Assembly (NCBI RefSeq): GCF_035946395.1
Contig: NZ_DASYZI010000090.1
Coordinates: 1-11,069 of the forward strand
Length of the DNA: 11,069 bases
DNA from: Actinocrinis sp035946395
Lineage (GTDB): Bacteria > Actinomycetota > Actinomycetes > Streptomycetales > Catenulisporaceae
Reading direction: 5' to 3'
Shown here: positions 6,253-11,069 of the stretch, piece after piece
How positions within the stretch are numbered: the first letter of the stretch is position 1
Layout: the number at the start of each line of letters is the position of its first letter
The notes under the pieces: generated by a model
What the model was told of the DNA's origin: nothing
Databases searched by the model: none
What the model saw: the letters and a program-made list of their open reading frames with translations, nothing else
Made by a program: the position numbers and the translations under genes

Positions 6253-6400
6253 GCCAATCCCAATCCGCCCTCAACCAGTCCGTCATCCCCTAACACCCCG
6301 ACCCCGCCACCTACTATCCCCCTCCACTACAAGCCCCACAGCCCACAGTCCCCTCCACCTCCCCACCCCCACAAACCTCCACCCGCACCCCACCCACAGG
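6253..6400 (+). terminator. C-rich, G-poor tract: candidate Rho-dependent terminator (rut region) with opposite-strand G-quadruplex motifs
   Basis: Immediately after the MprF-like stop codon, the plus strand has 86 C and only 12 G over 148 nt (hand count). This C-over-G bubble is the hallmark of Rho loading sites. C-runs at 6342-6344, 6350-6353, 6361-6364 and 6366-6370, with loops of 5, 7 and 1, form a canonical G-quadruplex motif on the minus strand. Looser runs lie at 6287-6322 and 6382-6395. No intrinsic hairpin terminator is visible in the interval. Confidence 0.5.
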
Positions 6401-6455
6401 TTGATCCCACCGCTCGCCCCGCCACCTACGTTCAAAGCATCGAACAAAGGATCAA

Positions 6456-6467
6456 GCCCGGACGGGC
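6456..6467. promoter_or_regulatory. Short perfect inverted repeat before the membrane-protein ribosome site
   Basis: GCCCG-GA-CGGGC lies 2 nt before the GGGAG ribosome site (6470-6474) of the first gene of the two-component operon. It could be an operator half-site pair or an mRNA hairpin affecting initiation. An upstream TTGATC (6401-6406) and TACGTT (6427-6432) might be promoter elements, but their 20-bp spacing is poor. Confidence 0.3.
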
Positions 6468-6482
6468 AGCGGGAGCAACCTT

Positions 6483-6983
6483 ATGAGCTCGGCATCCACT
6501 CTTTTCCAGGTCGTCATCGCCGTCGGCCTCTTAGCCCTGGTCGTCGGACGACGGTTCACGCCGCGCCCCGTCCAGAGCGACACACGTCGCTGGAGGCTGC
6601 CACTGGCCGTGTCCGCAATCGGCGTCTACGGCGTTGTAAGCCTCAGTCGGCACACGCCTCCGGTGACGATCACCGGAACCGACCTGGCCTACCTCCTCGC
6701 CTGCGGCTTCGTCTCGCTGCTGCTCGGCGTGCTTCGCGGCAGCACGATCCGGATCTATCCCGCCAACGGCGAACTGGTCCAGCGTTACTCCGCGCTCACC
6801 ACGGCGTTGTGGATCGTCACCATCGCGATCCGGATAGCCATGGATCTGGCCGCCCCGCCATTCGGCGTCGCCACCGCAGTCGCCTCCACCAGCCTGCTGC
6901 TGATGTTCGGCATCTCGCTGCTCGGCGAGTCGCTGGCCGTCAGCGCACGCATAGGTACCGTCCCCGCGCGCAACCTGCCGTGA
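6483..6983 (+). CDS. Small multi-pass membrane protein, DUF1453-like, first gene of a two-component operon
   Basis: The 166-aa product has about five hydrophobic helices (near residues 5-22, 39-55, 67-84, 104-122 and 130-152). It also has a conserved-looking cytosolic turn, GVLRGSTIRIYPANGE (82-97), followed by LWIVTIAIRIAMD. This layout recalls DUF1453/CcdC-type membrane proteins, in which an Arg-Gly loop precedes a helix ending in a basic pair; the family name is a tentative call from memory. The ATG start has GGGAG 8 nt upstream. The stop is followed after 19 nt by the kinase GTG, so the two are very likely co-transcribed. The position suggests an accessory sensor or signal modulator for the kinase, by inference from gene order only. 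No catalytic residues or signal peptidase site are visible. Confidence 0.8.
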   Translation: MSSASTLFQVVIAVGLLALVVGRRFTPRPVQSDTRRWRLPLAVSAIGVYGVVSLSRHTPPVTITGTDLAYLLACGFVSLLLGVLRGSTIRIYPANGELVQRYSALTTALWIVTIAIRIAMDLAAPPFGVATAVASTSLLLMFGISLLGESLAVSARIGTVPARNLP

Positions 6984-7002
6984 CCAAGCAGAGGGTATTA
7001 CC

Positions 7003-8229
7003 GTGAGCGACGTGACCGCCTGGCCGGATCAATGGACCGAGCGCTGGATAAACGACCGCCTCGTCCCACTGAAGCGGCGTCGGATGTTCGCGGCGCGGAC
7101 CATGCTGCTCAGCTTCCTCATCGCGAGCATCGCGTCCGGGCCGCTGCGCTTCTCCGGGCATGGTCGCGGCCTGGCGTCGCTGATCCTGACCGTGCTCTGT
7201 GCCACGGGCTGGCTCGTCTGGGCCATCGGGGTCTACATGGCGCCCGAGCGAATCGGCGAGCCGGCCGTGATCGTCGCGCTCGTGCTGTACGGCACGGCCG
7301 GGTCGGTGCTGACCGGGCTAAAGCTGCCGACGGAGGCCGTGATCTTCCCGTCGGTGGCCATAGTGTCCGCCGGAATCCGCTTCACGTGGCGGCAGTCGCT
7401 TGCCGCCCCCATCGTGAGCAGCGCGATCATGCTGCTCACCGCGTGGCTGTCACACGCGAACATGGGAGCGGGGATCGGCTATGCCGGTCTGCTGTTCGGC
7501 ACGTACGGCCTCGGGCTCGGCCGCCGGGCGCAGATCCTGCGCGCGGAGACCGCCGAACGGCTGCTCACCGAGACCCGCCGCGCCAACAACGAGCAGGCCC
7601 ACGCCGCCGCGCTGGCTGAACGCAGCCGAATCGCCCGCGAGATCCACGACGTGCTCGCACACTCGCTCTCCGCATTGACCGTGCAACTCGAAGCCGCAGA
7701 CGCACTGCTGACCAACGGCACCGACCTCGTCAAGGCACACGGATACGTGGTCAAGGCGCGACATATCGCGCGTGAGGGCCTCACCGAGACCCGCCGCGCT
7801 ATCGCAGCATTGCGCGAAGACACGCCTCCGCTGCGATCGATGCTGCATGGACTGGCCGAGGCGTACGAGGCGTACACCGGTGCGTCAGCCACAGTCATCG
7901 CGGACTGCGAACCCACCGACTTGCAGCCTGACGCCACGCTGGCGTTATACCGCACCGCGCAGGAGTCACTGACCAACGCACGTAAGCACGCCCCTGGTGC
8001 ACCCATCGAGATCACGCTGACCTGCGATGAGTCGGCCGCCGTACTGACCGTCACCAATCAGGCCGCGTCCGCGCCCACCACTGCACTCGCTTCCTCCGGC
8101 GGCGGTTACGGACTGGCCGGGCTCAAAGAACGAGCCGAATTGGCTGGAGGCGCGTTCGAGGCAGGCCCATGGCACGGCGGTTGGCGAGTCCAACTCCGCA
8201 TTCCCTCCCGTCCCCGCCCCTCTCCTTGA
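7003..8229 (+). CDS. NarL-family sensor histidine kinase (HisKA_3)
   Basis: This 408-aa membrane kinase autophosphorylates and passes phosphate to the adjacent response regulator. The N-terminal half holds about six hydrophobic segments (between residues 33 and 172) without a large extracellular loop, so the signal may be sensed in the membrane or via the neighbouring membrane protein. A short coiled-coil linker follows (about 175-206). The HisKA_3 dimerization helix carries RIAREIHDVLAHSLSAL with phospho-acceptor His215. The ATPase domain has the N-box RTAQESLTNARKHAP (317-331, Glu321/Asn325) and the G-box GGGYGLAGLKERAELAGG (366-383). The start is GTG 7003 with GAGGG 7 nt upstream. The resemblance is to LiaS/DesK-like kinases common in actinomycetes. 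The cognate signal is not deducible. Confidence 0.95.
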   Translation: MSDVTAWPDQWTERWINDRLVPLKRRRMFAARTMLLSFLIASIASGPLRFSGHGRGLASLILTVLCATGWLVWAIGVYMAPERIGEPAVIVALVLYGTAGSVLTGLKLPTEAVIFPSVAIVSAGIRFTWRQSLAAPIVSSAIMLLTAWLSHANMGAGIGYAGLLFGTYGLGLGRRAQILRAETAERLLTETRRANNEQAHAAALAERSRIAREIHDVLAHSLSALTVQLEAADALLTNGTDLVKAHGYVVKARHIAREGLTETRRAIAALREDTPPLRSMLHGLAEAYEAYTGASATVIADCEPTDLQPDATLALYRTAQESLTNARKHAPGAPIEITLTCDESAAVLTVTNQAASAPTTALASSGGGYGLAGLKERAELAGGAFEAGPWHGGWRVQLRIPSRPRPSP

Positions 8230-8247
8230 GCCCCCTACCCTTGAAAC

Positions 8248-8925
8248 GTGACTGCCAGCGCACCAAAACCCCCGATCCGTGTCATCGTCGCCGATGACCA
8301 AGCGGCCGTGCGGGAAGGCCTGGTCACCCTTTTGGACCTGGACCCGCAGATCACCGTCGTCGCCGAAGCCGCGGACGGCAGCCAGGCCGTCGACGCCGTG
8401 GCCGACACCGACCCGGACGTCATCCTGATGGACCTTCACATGCCTGGGACGGACGGCATCGAAGCCACCGCGCGGATCAGCGCCCGCCACCCGCGCACAA
8501 AGGTCGTGGTGCTCACCACATATGCAGACGACGCCTCGATCCACGGCGCGCTGCAAGCCGGTGCGTTGGGCTATCTGACGAAGGACTCAGGCCGCGAGGA
8601 CATCGCCCGTGCTGTGATCGCCGCGGCAGCAGGCCAGTCCGTACTCGACGGCGACGTCCAACGCAGACTCGTCTCGGCCGCCACCACCGCACGACCAAAC
8701 CCCTTACCACAGCCAACACCCCCGCTGCCAGACAACCTGACGACGCGTGAGGTCGAGGTACTGCGCCTGATCGCCTACGGCCGTTCCAACGCGCAGATCG
8801 CCGGAGAGCTGTTCGTCTCAGAGGCCACCGTGAAGACGCACATCAACCACCTGTTCGCCAAGACCGGCGTACGTGACCGCGCCCAAGCCGTGCGCTACGC
8901 GTACCACCACGGCCTGGCAAGCTAA
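8248..8925 (+). CDS. NarL/FixJ-family response regulator
   Basis: The 225-aa product has a receiver domain (about 10-125) and a LuxR-type helix-turn-helix (about 163-222). In the receiver, acidic pocket residues D16/D17 (VADDQ), phospho-acceptor D62 (ILMDLHMPGTDG), T90/T91 (LTTY) and K112 (LTKDS) are all present, so it should be phosphorylatable. The DNA-binding half contains LTTREVEVLRLIAYGRSNAQ and SEATVKTHINHLFAKTGVRD, the standard NarL recognition helix pattern. A Pro-rich linker (150-161) joins them. The GTG start lies 18 nt after the kinase stop. I see no clear ribosome site, so translation may be coupled to the kinase. It is the last gene of the operon and faces a strong hairpin. Targets are unknown; autoregulation of the operon is an inference. 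Confidence 0.96.
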   Translation: MTASAPKPPIRVIVADDQAAVREGLVTLLDLDPQITVVAEAADGSQAVDAVADTDPDVILMDLHMPGTDGIEATARISARHPRTKVVVLTTYADDASIHGALQAGALGYLTKDSGREDIARAVIAAAAGQSVLDGDVQRRLVSAATTARPNPLPQPTPPLPDNLTTREVEVLRLIAYGRSNAQIAGELFVSEATVKTHINHLFAKTGVRDRAQAVRYAYHHGLAS

Positions 8926-8960
8926 CCGCTCCGCTCCAAAGCGAACCACTCAAAACACGC

Positions 8961-8993
8961 GGGCCGCCGCCGGAAATCCCCCGGCAGCGGCCC
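8961..8993. terminator. Strong hairpin between convergent genes
   Basis: GGGCCGCCGCCGG (8961-8973) pairs with CCGGCAGCGGCCC (8981-8993), 12 of 13 pairs, around a 7-nt loop. On the minus strand the stem is followed by GCGTGTTTTG, so it best fits termination of the DUF4190 gene. On the plus strand the downstream sequence is A-rich (CATATAAAAAC), so it acts there only as a U-less hairpin. Confidence 0.7.
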
Positions 8994-9052
8994 AAGTCAT
9001 ATAAAAACTGCACACCACGCATTACATACAACAGCAACCAGCACAACGCGAA

Positions 9053-9901
9053 TTACAGTGAACTGCAAACGTTGTCGAGGTCAGTGCCGTCCGACCCAAG
9101 GCGACCCGCGGCAGCCTCGAAGTCGCTCAGGCTGCTCGTGTCGCCGTTCTGAATGGCCTTGAGCCCGGTGAGCACCGTGTTGATGTCGGTGTCCATGGCC
9201 TGGATCTTGTCCTTCACCGACTGGTGCTGAGCCTTCGCCAGCGACGAGTCGAGCGCCGACTTGATGCCCTGCACATCGGTGGTGAACTTGGCCAGGTCCG
9301 CCTGCATCGCGGTCTGGTCGGAGGAGTCGCTGCTCAGCTTCGACTCGTCGGTCTGGATCGAGCCGAGCATGCTCTGGAACGCGCTCTCCGCAGAAGTGCA
9401 GCCCGGGTCGAGCGCCGTGCTGTTGGCCACCGCCTTGGAAATCAGAATGGTCCAGCCAATGCCGAAGAGGATCGACAGCACGAGGCCGGCGACGGCGAGT
9501 CCTTTGCCCTTGCCACCGATCTTCCCGGCCCGGCCGAGGCCGAGCGCCGAGAAGATGGCGCCGAGAAGCACCGTGAAGGACAGGATGAGGCCGGCGAGCG
9601 CAAAACCGTTCTTCTGGTCCTGCGGCGGCATCGGGTAGCCGTAACCACCGGTCGGCGGCACCTGCCCGCCGAACTGCGGCGGCGCACCGAACTGAGCCGT
9701 CGGCTGCTCGTACGGCTGCTGCGGCGGCATCCCGTACTGCGGCGACTGCTGCTGCGGCTGCTCATACCCGCCGTATTGCGGTGCGGGCGCACCGTACTGT
9801 GGATCCACCGGCGGCGGGCCGAAGGACCCGGGCTCATTACCGCCCTGTGGAACGGACCAGTCACCACCCGGCTGTTGCGGCTGCCCCCATGACTCGGACA
9901 C
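9053..9901 (-). CDS. DUF4190 domain membrane protein with Pro/Gln/Tyr-rich N-terminus
   Basis: This 282-aa protein has a disordered cytoplasmic N-terminus (1-97) with repeated PQYG, PPQ and QFGAPP units. Two closely spaced helices follow (about 99-122 and 134-158) in the DUF4190 pattern NGFALAGLILS...GKGKGLAVAGLVLS. The C-terminal extracytoplasmic domain (160-282) is helical and Ser/Asp/Lys-rich, and contains exactly two cysteines (C168 and C279), near its two ends, that could form a disulfide. Start GTG 9899-9901 follows GGAGGGGA with about 5 nt spacing. The function of the family is unknown; such proteins are common in actinomycetes and often precede lipoprotein-like or DUF4352 domains, which are absent here. 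It is divergent from the ESX-type genes and convergent with the response regulator. A functional link to secretion is only a neighbourhood guess. Confidence 0.9.
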   Translation of the reverse strand: MSESWGQPQQPGGDWSVPQGGNEPGSFGPPPVDPQYGAPAPQYGGYEQPQQQSPQYGMPPQQPYEQPTAQFGAPPQFGGQVPPTGGYGYPMPPQDQKNGFALAGLILSFTVLLGAIFSALGLGRAGKIGGKGKGLAVAGLVLSILFGIGWTILISKAVANSTALDPGCTSAESAFQSMLGSIQTDESKLSSDSSDQTAMQADLAKFTTDVQGIKSALDSSLAKAQHQSVKDKIQAMDTDINTVLTGLKAIQNGDTSSLSDFEAAAGRLGSDGTDLDNVCSSL

Positions 9902-9924
9902 GTTGTCCCCTCCAAGGATGAAAT

Positions 9925-9946
9925 GTTATGAGCGGCTGATCATAAC
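9925..9946 (-). promoter_or_regulatory. Operator-like inverted repeat in the DUF4190 promoter region
   Basis: GTTATGA (9925-9931) and TCATAAC (9940-9946) are perfect inverted copies separated by 8 bp, 24 bp upstream of the DUF4190 GTG. On the minus strand the repeat contains TATGAT (9939-9944), a good -10, so a repressor binding here would block transcription. No strong -35 is visible. Confidence 0.45.
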
Positions 9947-10188
9947 GACATCGCCAAACTGGCGCTCTTCCCAGGGTTCCCGCCGATGCCGAATCGTGAC
10001 TTGATCTTTCCCTGAAGTACGCCAAGCGCCACTCTCGCCGTACCAGCCCGCAGACCAATGGTGACCAACTCGGAGCAAAGGCACCAACGTTCCCATTAGC
10101 TAATTAAGGCTATCAAGTCATGATCGGTATAGACTGGCGGATTCTGCGACTCACGAACACGAATCGGTGGTCAGTCTGTCTCCATGTC

Positions 10189-10211
10189 GGTACCCTTCGA
10201 TAGGGTGTACC
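10189..10211 (+). promoter_or_regulatory. Candidate promoter/operator for the ESX-type operon
   Basis: TAGGGT (10201-10206) is a plausible actinobacterial -10. It lies within a near-palindrome in which GGTACCC (10189-10195) pairs with GGGTGTACC (10203-10211), with a 2-nt bulge. The leader to ATG 10289 would be about 75 nt. No clear -35 is seen at 17 bp. Confidence 0.35.
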
Positions 10212-10288
10212 GCCAGGCGGCGCGCCAGGCGTCCCGCGTGCGCCCAGCAAGCAGATTTTCACGAGGGGATTTGAGGGGATCCGGCGGG

Positions 10289-10696
10289 ATGAGTACTAGC
10301 TTCAGAGTCGAGCTGGAGGAGCTCGAGGCGGTCCGGCTCAAGCTCCAGGCGTTGCTTCAGGATCACTTCGTGGCCCCCGCAAGCCCGCTCGCGACGAGCA
10401 CGTTCCACAACAACACGGCGTCAGACCTACAGCAGACCGCCGCCCCCGGCGGCATCAAGCACGCCGAGGGCAATGACGGCTCGTCGAACTTCGGCCAGAC
10501 GGACATGGGCCTCGATGCGGCCAGCAAGCTCAACGCCGCCAACGGCCAGGTGCAGCAGGCGATCTACGGCCTCATCAACGACGTCAACCAGAAGATCAAC
10601 GATCTGCACGACCGGATACAGAAGACGCATCAGCTGTACTCAACCACCGAAGACAACCTGCAACTGGACATGACGCAGGTACAGAAGGACGCGTAA
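10289..10696 (+). CDS. Putative type VII secretion (ESX) small substrate with YxxxE motif
   Basis: This 135-aa protein starts with a helix rich in Leu/Glu (residues 5-25, VELEELEAVRLKLQALL). It passes through a Gly/Asn/Ser-rich middle (about 50-72) and ends in a long helix (74-115, KLNAANGQVQQAIYGLINDV) followed by YSTTE (117-121). Y-x3-D/E after the second helix is the general ESX export signal. The overall pattern recalls EspC-like or LXG-less ESX diderm proteins, though no WxG turn is present, so the family call is tentative. ATG 10289 is chosen over the in-frame ATG 10184 because the latter's extra 35 residues are Arg-rich and overlap a candidate promoter. GAGGGG lies 10 nt upstream. The next gene, 152 bp downstream on the same strand, also looks like an ESX substrate, as expected for paired partners. 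Confidence 0.75.
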   Translation: MSTSFRVELEELEAVRLKLQALLQDHFVAPASPLATSTFHNNTASDLQQTAAPGGIKHAEGNDGSSNFGQTDMGLDAASKLNAANGQVQQAIYGLINDVNQKINDLHDRIQKTHQLYSTTEDNLQLDMTQVQKDA

Positions 10697-10706
10697 CAAC
10701 ACCCAC

Positions 10707-10727
10707 GGCCGCTCGGGGGAGACGGCC
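10707..10727 (+). terminator. Weak hairpin after the first ESX-type gene
   Basis: GGCCG (10707-10711) and CTC (10712-10714) pair with GAG (10719-10721) and CGGCC (10723-10727), with one bulged A. No U-tract follows, so partial termination or mRNA processing between the two ESX-type genes is the most that can be suggested. Confidence 0.35.
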
Positions 10728-10756
10728 AGTCCGAGGGGTGCACGTGCGCGACTGAG

Positions 10757-10787
10757 GTGTGTGTGTGCGTGCGTGTGCGCGCACACG
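10757..10787. repeat. 31-bp alternating purine-pyrimidine tract with 16-bp perfect palindrome
   Basis: Purines and pyrimidines alternate without a break from 10757 to 10787 (GT repeats passing into GC repeats), a sequence type prone to Z-DNA. Its right half, CGTGTGCGCGCACACG (10772-10787), is a perfect palindrome that can also extrude a cruciform or fold in RNA. It is followed by a tandem duplicate of ACACAGGGA (10790-10798, 10799-10807) and two copies of GGAACGAA (10805-10812, 10819-10826). Confidence 0.75.
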
Positions 10788-10848
10788 AAACACAGGGAAC
10801 ACAGGGAACGAAGCCAGCGGAACGAAAGACGCGGGGTAGGCCAGTCCA

Positions 10849-11069
10849 ATGCCGAGCAGGTTCGATCACAACACGGTCCAGCAGTACGGCGGTGTCGCCT
10901 GGGCCAAGCAGCAGATCAGTCTGCTCCAGCCGTCGGCCATCGACAGCCAGATCCAGGGCTACAACCAGGTCAAGTCCTCGCTGAACCAAATCGTCGACAC
11001 ACTCAACCACGCGAACTCCTCCCTGCAATCCGCGTGGTCCGGCGACGCGGCCACCGCGGCGTCCCAGAC
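10849..11069 (+). CDS. WxG-containing ESX-type protein, N-terminal part (3' truncated by window edge)
   Basis: An open frame begins at ATG 10849-10851 and runs off the window after 73 complete codons. Visible residues form two helical stretches: a Gln-rich first helix (about 8-26) and a second (33-61) leading into SAWSGDAATAA (61-71). The W63-S-G65 turn followed by a small-residue helix is typical of WXG100 and PPE-type ESX domains, where W-x-G joins two antiparallel helices. Here about 60 residues precede the turn, somewhat more than in ESAT-6-like proteins and nearer to PPE or actinobacterial multi-domain ESX substrates. A GGTAGG-type ribosome site (about 10835-10840) precedes the ATG by about 8 nt. 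The remainder, possibly a toxin or enzyme module, is outside the window. It follows the YxxxE protein and is probably its partner, by inference from order. Confidence 0.72.
   Translation, partial: MPSRFDHNTVQQYGGVAWAKQQISLLQPSAIDSQIQGYNQVKSSLNQIVDTLNHANSSLQSAWSGDAATAASQ

Larger units (their letters stand above)
9902..10288. other. Divergent 387-bp regulatory spacer between DUF4190 and ESX-type genes
   Basis: No gene is seen. The spacer has an AT-rich island (10094-10133, including palindrome TTAGCTAA at 10096-10103) in otherwise GC-rich DNA. It also holds an inverted repeat at 9925-9946, a hairpin CGCCA-AAC-TGGCG (9952-9964), a near-palindrome at 10189-10211 and a CGCCAGGCG repeat (10211-10219, 10223-10231). 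Directly before the ESX-type start are two GAGGGGAT copies (10263-10270, 10273-10280). Confidence 0.55.

Noticed and set aside
9224..9892. 222-codon plus-strand open frame opposite DUF4190
   Set aside because: It is Arg/Leu-rich with no motifs. The opposite strand has clear DUF4190 helices and a strong ribosome site.
10757..10984. 75-codon plus-strand open frame beginning in the GT tract
   Set aside because: Its first residues simply translate the GT/GC repeat, and it overlaps the WxG gene in another frame.
1..11069. CRISPR array, tRNA, rRNA or complete insertion sequence
   Set aside because: I saw no regularly spaced 25-40 bp repeats, no cloverleaf with a CCA-type acceptor end, no rRNA motifs and no transposase frame.

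Overview
The window is a piece of a high-GC actinobacterial chromosome. Codons are strongly G/C-ending, and the gene set points the same way: a DUF3145 protein (known only from Actinobacteria), an F420-type luciferase-like oxidoreductase, a Pro/Gln/Tyr-rich DUF4190 membrane protein, and type VII (ESX) secretion-type small proteins. I cannot fix the genus; Catenulispora/Streptomyces-like or Pseudonocardiales-like hosts all fit.

Layout. (1) 2-679 (+): the 3' end of a DUF2079-type polytopic membrane protein. (2) 681-828: a small element with 17-bp terminal inverted repeats, flanked on each side by the 6-bp direct repeat ACTAGC. It looks like a non-autonomous MITE inserted at the stop codon of the DUF2079 gene. 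(3) 956-1447 (-): DUF3145, convergent with gene 1. (4) 1448-1985: 538 bp with no convincing gene but several repeats and a foldable segment. (5) 1986-3125 (-): a CDF zinc/cadmium exporter with a histidine-rich tail and a Zur-like palindrome over its promoter. (6) 3254-4183 (-): an LLM-class F420-dependent oxidoreductase. (7) 4184-4461: a divergent spacer with an 8-bp G-quadruplex-forming minisatellite. (8) 4462-6252 (+): a stand-alone MprF-like (DUF2156) aminoacyl-phosphatidylglycerol synthase. (9) 6253-6400: a very C-rich, G-poor tract, resembling a Rho rut region with G-quadruplex motifs on the other strand. (10) 6483-8925 (+): a three-gene operon of a small multi-pass membrane protein, a NarL-family histidine kinase and its LuxR/NarL response regulator. 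(11) 9053-9901 (-): the DUF4190 protein, convergent with the operon across a strong hairpin terminator at 8961-8993. (12) 10289-end (+): two putative ESX substrates. The first is a 135-aa protein with a YxxxE export motif; the second is a WxG-containing protein cut by the window end. The spacer between them carries a 31-bp alternating purine-pyrimidine run with a 16-bp perfect palindrome.

Taken together, the window holds cell-envelope functions (lipid aminoacylation, metal efflux, a membrane stress-type two-component operon) next to the edge of what may be a type VII secretion locus. I see no complete, clearly new multi-gene system. The items most worth follow-up are the MITE-like insertion, the ESX substrate pair with its Z-DNA-like spacer, and the membrane-protein/kinase/regulator operon.
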